A program made the translations under genes and the position numbers. Under the pieces are notes generated by a model. That model was not told where the DNA came from. It ran no database searches and saw only the letters and a list, made by a program, of their open reading frames with translations. Below are positions 23,836-37,025 of a stretch of DNA of 64,000 bases, in pieces; position 1 is the first letter of the stretch, and the number at the start of each line of letters is the position of its first letter. This stretch comes from Carposina sasakii (taxonomy: Eukaryota > Arthropoda > Insecta > Lepidoptera > Carposinidae): assembly GCA_014607495.2 (NCBI GenBank), contig CP053154.1, positions 8,184,001 through 8,248,000 of the forward strand. The letters are read 5' to 3'.

Positions 23836-26800
23836 AGATATCCGGAGCGGTTAATCTGTAACATGCACCTGCAAAATATACCAGCGACTCTCAACAATTG
23901 CGCAGCTTTTTCATCAGAACTTCGAGCTTAATGCAAACACAATAATGTATTGAAAATAACGGAGTGCACAGTATCTAAAATTATATTCCGAAGGCCTGAA
24001 CTAACAGTGGAATGAAATAAAGTCCGCAAACAAAAGTTTGCAAATCCAATATGATTTGGCACGTCGGTAAACATCGGCAGCATCGGTGATATCGTGAACG
24101 AATAACATTAAACTTTGTATGGATTGAATGTAGAAAACCAATTTCGGTGCTCGGCGAGTGCGAGCCGATGGGATGAGGGTGTCAGAACGCTTTGACAGCT
24201 CTCTGATTGAAAAATACGGAAGCCTGTTTATAGAGCAAGTGAGCCACCTCACCTCACATGCTCCTCATCTCTTCTAATATTAAAAGACGCCCATAGAGGA
24301 AGCGAGATAGCTTATCAAGAACATAAAAATGGGAAACTGAGGACAAAGGAATAACATTTACATTTTAGTATCTAAATGTATCTTTTTATATTTTATTAAC
24401 CTTAACTCATTAAGACACTAGAATGTTCTTCTGTTAATAAAGCTCGACTTCCCTGAATTGAACAATGGGTGCTTCTTATAATGAAGTATCTATAGCTATT
24501 GATTAATTACTCACCCATAAAACCCAATATTTGTTATAAGTTTTAGCACTATAATGTTCTTATTGTCTACCTACATTGAGAAGACTTTGACACCGCTACG
24601 TATTTGCATAAGTAATATAAAAAATGGTAAACCGTAGGTACTAGAGAGAGATATACCGTATGTGCAAATAGATGTACGATCATGCAGTACCTACAAGCAA
24701 TAACATCTCAAGCGCACGTCCCCACGGTATCGACGATTGCTCCCGCTAAGATTGCGTCCGATGATCATACGATAGGATAATATCATCGCAGGAAGAGGGT
24801 CATCTTCTTTCAACAGCTTCCTTCTCAAAGACCTTCTTTGGCAAGTACCTACCTAAGGTCACAAACACTTAACACTTCAACAAAATCGTCACCACACCAT
24901 TTACTATATTAAGGACGGCTCGAAACACTTTTGCCAATTTTCACATAGATGTAAAAAGCCCAAGTGAACCGTTTATTATATTTTGTATTAATTAACAACC
25001 TTAAAAGATTTTAGCATGTCTCGACAAAATTGAAAAGACCATTATAGTTTGCTTGTGTATTTCAAACATTTTGTGAATTTGTTTGCGAAGAGCGTAGGTA
25101 TTGTATTTCACTTATAAAATGCAATGTCACCTACTGCTGATATCAAAAGTGATGATGAATGGTCTTCGAATTATGCGGGTTATGAAATATCTCATAAACA
25201 GCCATCCAGAGCGATTCTCGCCTCGATATATCACGAATTCGGACATCAGCACTCTGGTATTGGAATTCTGGAGATGATTTTTCTCCAGAATTTATACGAG
25301 CGTACACGTAGCCGACCAATCGAAGGCTCCGCCGATAGGATATGAGAAAGCGATTAATTTGAAACGGCGAAATTAAATGTCAGCGGAATCACATTAGATA
25401 TCGTGGGATTTAATATCGTATGAAATAGATAGCTGGAATATCAAACTAGAGTTTGCGCCAGGACCTGCAGGTAATTTAAGCAAACATTTTGCTAGAGGCA
25501 TACTTGTAAAGGCCGTACATAATAAAGCTATTTATAATAAATTAAGGTATTGTTGGGAACGCCGTTTGCGAGTAATGTGCATGCATTTAAATTACGCTCA
25601 AATGCGGCATATGTGGCACTGGCGCTTGCCGGTGCGCACGAGATTACTTCTTATTTCGTTCATAAACGGTGGAATACGAGTACTTTGGAAGGAAATGGCT
25701 AATTCGTAAACATTATTAATAATAGAATAGAAAATTTATTTTAATCTCAAGTGTAGAATGTAATAAGGTAATAAGAACTGAAGCAATACAATGTCTGATC
25801 AAGCGAAAATTTAAATTTTCCCAACGTTTCTCAATATCATATTTATTGACAACGATTAAGATGTCGTTGATTTTTTTTGAAAGCTCCGCACGAATCTCAA
25901 TTGAGTACAATGGTACCCAATTGAATTGCGTCTTAATTACAAAACGAGTGAATATTTAATTAAAAACTTTCCGCACGCGAGTCGGTAATACCTTATTCCA
26001 TGTATAAGAGATTGAGTCAGCGTCGATTCTACTTTTCTACGAAGCCGTCGACATTCGACAAGGGTTTTTAATTGAACACCGACCCATTGTGCTCGTTAAA
26101 GCGATTCAGAGTTAATCACCGCGTTTTTCGTTCAGCGTAATGGAAGAAAGTAATTATCAATTAACTGCTCGATAATGGATTGCGGCCGCTTATCCATCGG
26201 CTTATCTCGACGTGTACCAACCCGGCCTGCCGGCTTATGTCTCCTCAATATCGAATTAAAACATGTCATCGATCATTGTTTTTGCTCATTTACAGTAATC
26301 GCCATAAGAGTTTATGATTCACAACCATAATTAGCGATAGCCAGAGGCTTTCTAGACTAGTTTTCCGGTGCTCGATGTTCGTGATTCAAATCGATTTGGT
26401 GTAAATGCAAGAGTCAGTAATGTGTTTCGTCGCGCCGGAGTAGATCGCTGAGCGTGTGTTGATCGCGATTGCGAAACGAGAAGCGTCGCCGGTGACGCGA
26501 TATTGTGTCGTGAATTAGCATTGTAAATGCAATCACAGGTGTCAGCCCGACACTAGTTCGTCGAATTTATGCGCCTTCCGCTCCAGTCGCTATGAATATA
26601 ACAATTTATTGTCTATAAATAACGATTAACGTCCCACTTTTGATGTCTAATGAAGCTATTGAATTGGTTGTTATTCTACTTTGGAAACACGGATCCGCCT
26701 TAATTATTCTATTCAAAATTCACACTTACGTGTTTACCATCAGCGATATTCTGTATTATTATTATTATATTATAATCTATCGTCCCACGGTGGAGCTAAT

Positions 26801-29800
26801 GGCAAGAAATGTGAAGTGACAAGTTTCACATCAATTAGAGTTATCGATATAGAGGAACCGGGTTTCTTTATTGTGTGCAGTCCGACAAAAACAACCATTA
26901 AGCGGATTAAACATGTAGGAAACCAATTAAGGTCTTAAGAGCCGACAATGTTACTTGTAGAACCAGCGCGAGGAGAGGCCACGCTTTTAAATCTCATTAA
27001 AATACCTAGTGTACACGATCACGAACATTTATTTACTGGTCGTAGTTTAAGTTATTGGTGGTTGAGTCGACGTTACAAACAACGGTAATCAGCGTGGCTT
27101 CTCTTGCTGCGATCGTTAATTAAGGCGCATTATCGCGGATCTAGTGGGGCCATAATGACAATTAACTCCGGCAAGGGACCAATATGGCGTCTACTACCCA
27201 CCACCTTTCTAAAATAAATGGCGCTGCAGGAACGTAGGTAATTATGGTGAGTTTTAACCGCAAATTTTAATTGGTGAAGTGAAGGGGCTCTGTTTGTGTT
27301 TATTTTGTAATTTAATATGTCGGAGGTAAGTATTGTTATGATATCAAACCTGATACGTAAGGCATTGGTGACCAATACTGTTGTGGATTAGTCAACAAGC
27401 TATTCACATAAACACAATTTTGTTTGACAGTAATGTAGTAGGTAGGTACACAACATTCATTAGCAGCTTGAAGTTTCCAATGGCATGTAGCAATTTATAC
27501 AAAGAAACAAGTCAGACTCGAAATACAACAAACATCGATAGCAAATAATTTCCAACGACAACCCGTATCTCCATACGTGAGATACAAAATGAGAAAAGGC
27601 GCGAACAGCTCTCATGCAACCTCTACACTCGTAGATAATTCACGTCACGGTATTACGTCCCGGTCAATTATGAACGCCGCTTTATATGGCGGCCAGTTTT
27701 AAGCGAGGGTTGTCACATCGACTGGACACATCTGCCAGTGAGACGACTTATGCTTACTATTGTGCGTTTCACCCATAGGTTTCACCGTATAGTTCCGATG
27801 GATGATGGCGCTAGTTACTATGTATGACAACATTATCTGTATCACTGTATACACTGTGTAATGCATATACTGTTAGTTCCGAAATCAGGCATAGGAGTTA
27901 TTCTATGAAACAGAGTCTACACACTCACACTGCACCATTAAAAACTGCTTCTATTAGGTATTGGAGTCGAAACCATTTATAATAACATTTTTGACATAAA
28001 ATAATGATAAGTTATTGAAAACTACAAATCGTTTCAGTGTGGCCAGCCTTACTCTTTATACGGCGACCAGCAGTAAATAGCGATTATTGTTGGGTTAATT
28101 TGAGCGCAAATTGTGCCCAGGGTCAGGGGTGTCGGAGCCCATTAATGTAACGTCAACATGACTGTTCTCATACCAACTTATCTCAATAAATTCTGTAATG
28201 GAAGTTGTTATTACGTTATTACCTTTTAAATGATGTTTATTTCACAATGTATTCTCCGATTGCGAATTTAATTATACATAATTAACTAAGTGTAAAATTT
28301 ATTTATTTATCTACTTATGTTTTTTTTTTACGTAGAATAAGGATAACATATTGATGTAACTGCCATCGATTACCTTAGACATAAAATTATATTAATTTAC
28401 ACCTTTACAAGTAATGCATTACATAGTAAGGTATATGGCCATGATAACAACTAACTGTTCATATAGCGTGATATAAAAGCAGAAAACAAGATAGCTTTAT
28501 TTGTACCGATTTCGAATACTTTAATGCTTTATGGCCTTATTAAATTTACTGCCTCATAAAAATAATATATCAAAATTATTACAACTGGCGCTTATATTTA
28601 TATACAATGAATAATACTCAAATAAGCTGATAAGATCAATTCGTCCCGCGAACGTCGCGAAGCAATAAAGGTAATGTAGGCAAGGTATTTGCCAATATCT
28701 TTCGAGTGGCCCTCCCAAATATCTTCAGATTGTATTCCCCCTACATAAAAATTGTTCCGGAATAGAGATAGTACCCGGATAAATATTCAATTTCAGTACG
28801 GAAGAAAAAGATTTGATACCTTGGTACCTACTAGCTTTATATGATGATAGCCTTTGGAATGGTGTGGATAATCGTAGTCAAGGGTTTCGGTTATATCATT
28901 AGATATATTAGTTAATACATATACATAAACTTGATAAAACTAATTTTTCCTACCTACAGGATCGACTTTTGGATAAAGTTTGGCTTCGTAGAGCATTATA
29001 TATAGATGAATGATATTATGAAATGGAAAGATTTCATTTCACAAGTATATCTGCAATATTTAGCGCCTACGTACATAATAAAGCAAAAAATAAGCATAAA
29101 ACAACAATTTTGGATTGTAAATAAATTTGTATTTACATAATTATTAAAGAGCCGATAAAACTTGGGAGAGAAAGTAGAGACAGGTTTTCGAATGCGAATA
29201 ATTCGTCACAGTAAATGAGACGAGGCGTATCCACCGCTCGACCTCGCGAACTGCTCCGACATGTAGATGAAAAGGGCAGCTGAATCTAATACAATCGGGG
29301 AAAGCGATACTCGCTCCAATGTAGGGTTGCTACCTAATGTTTTAATAAAGATGTGCAAAATATGAAGAAAAAAAATTAATATAATTTTTTTACCTGGTAA
29401 TTGAATGGTCCTAAAACAAAATAAAAATAACAGATTTTTCGTGTCTATTCTATAATATACTTTTATATCCATTTCGTAGCACACACTGATAACAACAAAA
29501 GTAGTTAAAGAGAAATGTAAAGTTTTATTGCGTTCCGTGATACAGGCCGCACATTGTATCGCATTGTTAGCAGCCCTGCCGGGGGGCGGTATTGAATGAG
29601 ATTGCTTCTTACTTCGGCAAATGGATCACGTAGTGGATGAGATGTCACAGTGTTTTAAGATCCCAATTCGACCGTCCCGACCCGATCGATAGACATTAGA
29701 TATAATAGACTACCATCATCCATATTATATCTTTTGTCGTGATTTAATATAGTGAATACATATGGGATAATCGAAGAATTGAGACAGGGATTCTTTATTA

Positions 29801-29879
29801 TCTTATAATAAAATGTAAATAAAAGATCAATCGTGAACTGACAACACAAAATTAAATGTGCATAGAGACAATAACTAAT
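23836..29879. other. Repeat-poor non-coding block
   Basis: Long, G+C-balanced sequence with few mobile-element signatures and scattered TTAATTAA/TAATTA motifs (for example 25.4-27.2 kb). Small open frames (for example 24001-24252, 25124-25345) show no domain or splice support. The block may hold conserved enhancers of the LMO locus. Confidence 0.4.
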
Positions 29880-30102
29880 CTTACTAATATTATAAATGCG
29901 AAAGTTTGTAAGTATGGATGGATGGATGTTTGTTACTCTTTCACGTAAAAAAGGGCTGGAGCGATTTTAATAAAATTTGGTATGGAGTTAGCTGACACCC
30001 TGGATTAACACATTTTATCCCGGGAAAATATTTTTATACGGGATAATTTCGATATTTTTTTCTGCAGTCCACGCGAACGAAGTTGCGGGCGTCCACTAGC
30101 CT
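29880..30102 (+). repeat. Interspersed repeat ending GTCCACTAG
   Basis: It opens with TTACTAATATTATAAATGCG, includes TTTTATCCCGGGAAAATAT and GATAATTTCGATATTT, and ends GCGGGCGTCCACTAG. The end matches 35995-36021 and, inverted, 63733-63760 and 37045-37075. Confidence 0.75.
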
Positions 30103-30224
30103 ACAATAATACAATTTTAGCAAACGTTTCAATTGCTATTACAGTTGTAAATAGTTGAAACGCTTACTTAAGTTACATTACTTAATGAAGTAGATACATT
30201 CACACTCAGTAATTGGGAAATTCC

Positions 30225-30640
30225 CGAGCTGGGCTGGCGGGTCCCGGCGGCGGCGGCGGGTGGGCGCTGAAAAACAATTTCACGCCAAATCTTAGCTTGT
30301 GTTTTCCTATTTCCTTTTATTTATCTTTTCGTCTTTTCTTTCCTCGGGAATCAATTTCACGGATGAGCGTCACGATGATCTCAGTTCAAAAATTGAGAGG
30401 GATCGTTGTCGAGCGGTGCAGGCGTGCAGTCCGGCGTCCGGCGCCCGTCCGTCGCGCCCGTCCGACCCCGGTCCGGACAGCGTCCGCTTCTTTTCGTCCT
30501 CATTACTAGACGCTGGAACGACGCGTCCCGATAATAAGGTTTCTGCTCGCTGCTCCTTGTGATTGGATAGGCGATGCGTGTGTTATCTGCGTACGCGGCC
30601 TGTGATATATCTAACCCAATTTTCTTTTGGATGACTCCCG
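30225..30640. promoter_or_regulatory. CpG-rich block, candidate internal promoter
   Basis: Two G+C-rich peaks lie at about 30235-30265 and 30405-30535. A TCAGTT initiator-like motif lies at 30381-30386. Open frames in several phases reflect composition, and none shows a known domain. Drosophila dLMO has alternative promoters, so a role as a second promoter is possible but unproven. Confidence 0.3.
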
Positions 30641-33600
30641 TAAACGAGCTCGGCTCCGTTCGCAATTTATGTGCATACAACTAGAAATCGTTAAACATGC
30701 GACTGTGTAAGCTGTTTAATCAAAACATGGAGTGCTTTCGGCGATGTAGCGTAACGCGGAGTTAAGTAGTGAATAACAGTGATTGTTTTGGCGCGCTCCC
30801 AGATGGCATTGCGCATTTCGCTGACATGCTACGGCCGTATGACCTCTGTACATTGGCGAATTGCAATTCAGTCCACTTCTTAATTTGAAACGTATTCAAA
30901 TGTCTGAATAGTAGTTGTATTTCGTAGTGGCGCCATGGAGTATTGATTTATATGACTGCTCAATGAATGGTGACGCGGGCTGGTTTTTAAATACATTGGA
31001 GTGGGCATAGCGCGGGCAGTTTGTCGACGGGTCAGGATTGTCGGGTCCAGGCGGTGGCTCCCTCGGAATCGACAATTTCACGGGCGGTTTATTTCCGGTC
31101 ACCGAACTTCCTTCGCCTGTCACTAGATACCTACCTTCACTTTATAATACCAATATACTGTATTATTTGCAGTTTACTACATTTATTACGATTAATAATT
31201 ACTTATTAACGCTTTAAAAGAAACCTATTAAGAGAAAATATTAGTTTAGTGAGATGATAAATGGATCGTTAAACACATATCAAAAGGAATATTGAGAACA
31301 CCACTCAACAGAATTCCTCGACGACATTGCATTTAGAATACACTTCCAAGATGGTACATTAAATTTACATTGTATGTAAGTGTCTTAAGCGAAAGCTTCC
31401 CACTTAAAAGCTCTACAAATGCACTGAAAGCTCTTTCGCGCACTAATCCCAAACCTTTTAGCTGCAATCAAAAGCCTCGAGCGAGCGCGGGACGACGTGA
31501 TGCTTGCGGAGGCGCCTAGGAATTTAATTTACATTTTTAATTAAGTTAAATTTTGTTCGGAAAGCTTTCACGGAATAGGAGTTTTCTTGATTAGAGTTTA
31601 GCTCTGGCTGAAGTTTGAGATTGATTAGTAGAGCTTTAATTGCTCTCAGCCGGTGAATAATGAATTCGATCAGTGAGAAGTCAGAAGGGAGTGTCTAACA
31701 GATTACTTGGATGGGGACGGATCAAATTATTGTTTCATAAATATTTAAGGTAACATTTGTAATAAATACTCTTCAATTGTGTTACTGTTTCAGGATTTAG
31801 GAAACACTTCGAGTGTTACACATAAATTTCTATGAGAGGCTTGTCCATATTTTTCTCCGCAGGCGTCGGACGGCTGTGGCTAATTGACGACAGGTCCAGG
31901 CAGGGGTAAAATTCAACATAAAGTTCTTGCTAAATTGATCGCGTTGATAACGAAATCATAATGAATACCCACTGATAGTCACCCACCCCGCCTCTGTAAT
32001 ACCCAAATGGGTTTCCGTTGCTTAATTACTGGAAATGACTTTAATGGATTCTCTTCTCGTGAGTTTTTAATGCGATGGGATGGGACGTAAACGAAGCACG
32101 CGTAAAGGGCAGCCTGTTATTAGTAATTACGCGTATTACTGGTTGAATAAAATTCGCGAAAAGCACCACGGGGCTTAACAGCCAAATTATTATACCGGTC
32201 ACGCACTCAAACTTTCTCTCACATTATAAAACACCCTAATGGCTGCTTGTAAATCGAAAAGACCACAAAAGAGCCCGCTGTGGCTGACGTAAAAGCGAAT
32301 AAATAAGAGACTTCCGCGAAGCACTCTCGGCGGGAGCAAGTCGAGAGTCGGTGACGTACGATTTGACATGGAATATTTTATCCGGGAGTGCGACGCCATC
32401 TATTCCACTTATCCAGCCACTATGTTGAATTTTTGACACGTCGAGTCGAGTGAGGGTCCTTTCAGGGACAGGTTTAGTGTGCCAGGGCCCCTTAAATTCG
32501 TATTAGGTTGTCGGGCAGCTGCCGGGAGGACAATCACTCCTTTGTCCAGGGCCCCTTCTTCTTGTATCATGCTATAATACGTCAATAAATTACAGCTCAC
32601 TACGTTGGTTGGTTTAATTTAAAATTTCAATATAACTTTGGCTCCACTTTTTAGAGGGTAAGTTTTAAAATAGGTCGCATAAATTTTATACATAAACTAA
32701 TAATCTCTTCAGTGAGGTTAAGATTGCAAGTTTCTTACAGCGTGTAATTAAAGGAAACCATTTCAGACTTTCAAGTTATACCTTCCCCTCTATTTTGTGA
32801 CTAACATAAATTTCAGGTAATTCTATTCTTCTAATTTCATGTTTATGCTACTTACGTAAAAGAGTAATTTCTGTAAGTGAACCAGAGGAAAGTTATTGCA
32901 ATCAACATTCAGTTTAAGTGTCCGCTTTGGAATTAGTTTATTATTATAATTCATGGAATACTTTGTGAAAACGAATTTAGATCTGTAAAAAGTGACAAGT
33001 GGAGTCAGCTTGCAAGCGTCCAGGTAAATACATGTTTATACTGGCCCAAAATCCTTCCTATTCCATCACATAGCCCTCGTAGAGTTCCGTCTACAAAGCT
33101 GTCGTTAGCAGCAAGGTTGTCACTGAACCACGTTCACAACTACTTAAATTCCAAAATTAGTCAAATACGTTTGTCGTGTATTTGACTAATTTTTGTCGTG
33201 TATTAAATTTATCTCGACCACAATACGTTTAAAGTATAGCTCCCCAGTTTTTCCTATATTATTTTAGTTGAATAAACAAAACGTTTTATTTCCATTGTTG
33301 TCATACATAATAACCATTGTCTGTCGAAGTATACCTAGGTACTCAATATCTATTAAACTTTAACGCAGTTGGAACAAAGTAATAATTAACTTGACCTCCT
33401 AAACTATGATGGTTTCCAAATTACAGTAGTTTAGGTTCGGTGTAAGGACTTTTTAGTTATGAGTGGAAGGGCCTTTAAGTTATAAGTGTACTTAGTTGAT
33501 TTCCCCTAGCCCCCAGCTGTTCCCCGGCAGAACCGAATCCCGCGCAAGCAATCCATATTAGATTTGCCCGCTCTCTCATATCCATTCTGAGATGTTCATA

Positions 33601-35140
33601 TTTTATTGGGGCCAATAAAACGGATTCATGAATATGAGAAATGCATAACGAATACCGTATTTATGGATGGAGGCGCGCCTGCTCGGATATGTCGCGAGTA
33701 ATTTGATAGCGCCTTTGTAACAGGTGCTGATGGGAATTTCTATGCGGTTATAAAACTTTTTTGTTCGTACTGCCGCTTGAGTTTGATAGCGTATTACGTT
33801 TTTTTTTCATTTCATACGGGCTTTTATTTTTGACGAACGGTATTGTAATGTTTTATTAATGTAAACAGAGGTATAATATAAACAATTATTTTAAGGTGAT
33901 AGACTGTATTTACAGATATGTAGGTACTTAGGAAAATTCTTAAGAAGTCTATAAAATTCTAGTTAGATTGATTGATCAGCTGTCTGATTGGTCAGCAAGT
34001 AATACATGAAGAAAGGATTTTATTGCAAAAAGCTGTGCAAAATTTGTGCCCGCTGCATGTTGCCTTGTCTTACCTTTATATCTATCCACTCACAGTATGT
34101 TGGTAGAAATTGTATTTACGTCATGAACATATAAAGAATTTATTCTGAAATTTATTGTTCTTTTTTTCTTTCATGATAACCTTCTCCTGATAATAATTTA
34201 CCCATAAAAAAAAAGAAAAAGAGAAATTGTTCTACCGTTGATATGTTGTTCAAGGGAACTAGTGATTCATTTTTATATAAAGTACAGCTATACTCTTATA
34301 TTTATTTTATATTATCTGTATATTAAGTAGGTCTTTATGTAAAGAAAAAAAAACTGGTTATAAACATCACTTTCAACACATAAAATAAACAAGATAATCT
34401 TAAAACAACAATCAATAGTTATAAGTGAGGACGATATGCAAATACTTTGTTTGAATGTTTTAGTTTACCATATTGAGAAAACTTAAAGAGAATTTGAGAT
34501 CAACAGCTATTGGGAATATTAGATGAGCCAATTTTAGTTTATAGCTAACTGTTTCTTGGTAAAACGAATTATGAAAGCTCTCTTAAGAACACTTGAGAAC
34601 TACTTGGTGAAAATTTTGAAAAAGTGGTACGCACCTACCAATCTTTTATATTTCAACAATATGTCATCCATGAGGTGAAGAATAACAGCTCACAGAGCCA
34701 GAATCGCAATTAATAGTAGGTACTTTAAATGTGTAAAAAACACTACTGTCGATTATCCTGTACCATTAAGGAAAACCACTTTCAACCACTCAGTACTTTT
34801 AAGGAGAATACTTCACAATCAACTCTCCATACCATACTATTTAAGACCATTATCGACTAAAATCAGGGCTGACGTATTCCCTTAATAGTTGGGCGCTTAA
34901 CGGGAGTGTAGTGGTCGTGAAACGTACCATTTATGGGCCGACTTAAGGACCCCAAACCAGACACCATCAGTTTTGCACGTAACGACCATTAAATTGCTGG
35001 TTTTTACGCATTTCTGAATAAACATACAAGTCTACACTAATGGTGCAATAAGGCATTGACAGGATTTTCTAATATAATTGCATACTGGATTTTGAACATA
35101 GCTCTGTTGAAAGAGTTTTGCAGATCTATCTTAAAATAGC
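30641..35140. other. Repeat-poor non-coding block
   Basis: No exon or clear mobile element recognised. A short near-direct duplication around TTTGTCGTGTATT lies at 33170-33206. The 31.4-32.6 kb part is G+C-balanced with homeodomain-type TTAATT motifs. Confidence 0.45.
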
Positions 35141-35142
35141 TA

Positions 35143-35345
35143 ATACACACACATCAGCCTATTGTTGTCCACTGCTGGACGTAGTACTACCCCAGGGAAC
35201 TCCACAAAGCTGCTGCTATAAGGGGATTTTTGCCCATTAGACACTACGCAGGGAAGGCGGGTGGGCGACCGCAGTCTGACTTTCGGACTATGTTGTCAAA
35301 CAAGGGAGGCGTCGCTGTCCACCTCCCGGAAACCCTTAATAGCTT
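35143..35345 (+). repeat. CAGCCTATTG...CCACTGCTGGACG repeat, copy 2
   Basis: It has the same motif order as 13060-13222: CAGCCTATTG, CCACTGCTGGACGTAG, TTTTTGCCCATTAGAC, CGGACTATGTTGTCA, then a CACCTCCCGGAAACCCTTA tail shared with the inverted copy at 60.7 kb. Confidence 0.75.
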
Positions 35346-35689
35346 CTTACGTAACCTAATGTCAGATATGGGTTGGTGCTATTCTACTCTGCCGACACCA
35401 CACTGCAAAATAGCTAATATTAAATAATAATATGCAACCAATCATTTGTGTCAGTGTGAAATCACATATTAGGCTGTAAGCTAGAGACAAATTCAAATTC
35501 AATCATTTATTAGACAAGAAAGCATCATCTGTCAAATGTCATTTTTTATACATATGTTACTTTCTACGTTTGCATCCCAAAATGAAACCGCTACCAAATA
35601 TGAAATGGAGGTGAATTTAAATAAAACAAAACAAAAAAAAAACAAAAGAGAAACAGCATGAAGAGAAACAGTCAAAGGTATGTGTCTGA

Positions 35690-36021
35690 CTCCTCTTCTA
35701 TACATATAATAAAAATGTAACGGATCGCTATCTGTACATGGAAGATATATAAGAAAAAATATTATAGAAGACCTTTATCAACGCAATAAAACCCAAAACG
35801 ATGATATTGGAATTTTTGTCTGTTTGTCTGTGCGTTTGTGCACGCTAATCTCAGAAACGGCTGAGCCGATTTCGATGCAGTTTTCAGGAATATATTGTGA
35901 CAGGTCCCACTTAACATAATATAGGCTACTTTTTATCCCGGGAAAATGTTTTTATCCCGGATAATTTCGACATTTTGTTTTTTCTGAAGTCCACGCGGAC
36001 GGAGTCGCGGGCGTCCACTAG
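35690..36021 (+). repeat. Interspersed repeat ending GTGGACGCCCGCG (inverse), longest copy
   Basis: From CAACGCAATAAAACCC through TTTGTGCACGCTAATCTCAG, GACAGGTCCCACTTAACA and ATCCCGGGAAAATG to GGAGTCGCGGGCGTCCACTA. It is the same family and nearly the same extent as 63733-64000 but in opposite orientation. Confidence 0.8.
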
Positions 36022-36324
36022 TGAATACTATTTCTAATGCATTTTGATTCGAGTGTACATACATATATACGAAGGGATAAATAAACATCAAAGCTGGTCA
36101 TAGATCACTAGATGAAGCGCCTAAAGTTATTAGTGCTTCCCTGGAGTTTCAATTTACAGCTCTGCATGGACATTCAACCTTCAACAAATACCGTCTTGTA
36201 TTGCATTTGTTATACACGTCTCTTCGAATATCGGCTCTACAGGCTAGGTTATAAGGCGAAGAACCTGCCGAGTGGTTTATAAGGGGTGGATATGTCTGTA
36301 AATTGAGTCCTATTGCATTTCCGT

Positions 36325-36420
36325 GTGAGTTCAGTTTGTGCTGAGCTGAGGGCTGTTAGACGGCAGTTTGTCGTAGTAATAAGGTCTCACGGAGTGGACG
36401 TAAGGAGAGGATATCGTTTA
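36325..36420 (+). promoter_or_regulatory. Candidate proximal promoter of the LMO gene
   Basis: An arthropod-type initiator TTCAGTT at 36330-36336 is followed by AGACGG at 36358, a downstream-promoter-element-like match two bases short of the standard spacing. A GTAAGG donor lies at 36400, about 540 bp before the first coding exon. All three are short motifs, so chance is a real alternative. Confidence 0.25.
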
Positions 36421-36937
36421 TTCTAATGAGGTTTTTGAGACGCGTGCTGCTCGTGTCCGCCGGCGAGTCGATCTCTCGCATTGCACTCGACAATTTTTGT
36501 AATATAGCTTTTGATACGAAATTTTCTTCGCTCTACTTTGTAAAAGACAATCTTCAGACCAAATATGAAGACACAACGAATAAGCTGTGTTTTAAAATGA
36601 ATAGCCTGAATCTACAAAAATGTAATTAGAATCCCTTTCATTCCTTTCTTGATTTTCTTATACCGTTGTTGACAATAACAAAACCTTATTTTGTCTGTGT
36701 GCTGAATAATTATCGTAGTATTGTACGAATACGCAGTATTTGTAATACAAAACTTCAAGGTGTTTACTTATACGATTTCCATTAGAATAATGCATTATAT
36801 CATATTTACAATATGGTGACTAGCGTGATAAAATTGTCAACGGATATGGCAAAATATGGCCGCTCGTAATGAACGCTACATAAATACGGTTGTGAGAAGA
36901 CATGATAGTATTTTCAATTTATTTTGTATTGTTTCAG

Positions 36938-37025
36938 AATCAGTGTGTGGTGTGATGTGCGAGTGACGGCTCCACCATGATTCGAGATCCCCCAGCCATG
37001 CATAAACCTGATAATACTACCAGCA
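36938..37025 (+). CDS. Bx: LMO first coding exon (5' UTR tail plus residues 1-17)
   Basis: The acceptor TTGTATTGTTTCAG ends at 36937. The ATG at 36977 has a strong context (CTCCACCATG, A at -3), and an in-frame TGA lies at 36953-36955, so translation is unlikely to start further upstream. The exon encodes [16 protein letters not shown] plus the first base of a Ser codon, then a consensus donor A|GTAAGT at 37026. The phase matches exon 2, which begins with GC and completes AGC (Ser17). The assignment depends on that phase match and on the expected position upstream of the LIM exons, since the peptide itself carries no domain. Confidence 0.85.

Larger units (their letters stand above)
444..36937 (+). 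other. Putative long first intron or upstream region of the LMO gene
   Basis: No cellular protein-coding exon was recognised across this 36 kb. It alternates repeat-rich stretches (5.2-21.3 kb) with repeat-poor stretches (0.5-4.4, 21.3-29.8, 30.6-35.1 kb) that have many TAATTA/TTAATTAA homeodomain-type motifs. That pattern is common for the regulatory introns of developmental genes. Specific elements inside it are listed separately. The intron status depends on the candidate exon at 90-443. Confidence 0.4.

Noticed and set aside
25124..25345. 73-codon open frame with an HEFGHQHSG stretch resembling a zinc-binding HExxH motif
   Set aside because: HEFGH matches HExxH, but the rest shows no protease fold features, it is very short, and no splice sites extend it.
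30213..30680. Overlapping open frames in a CpG-rich block
   Set aside because: Open in three frames on two strands because stop codons are rare in G+C-rich DNA; no recognisable protein.
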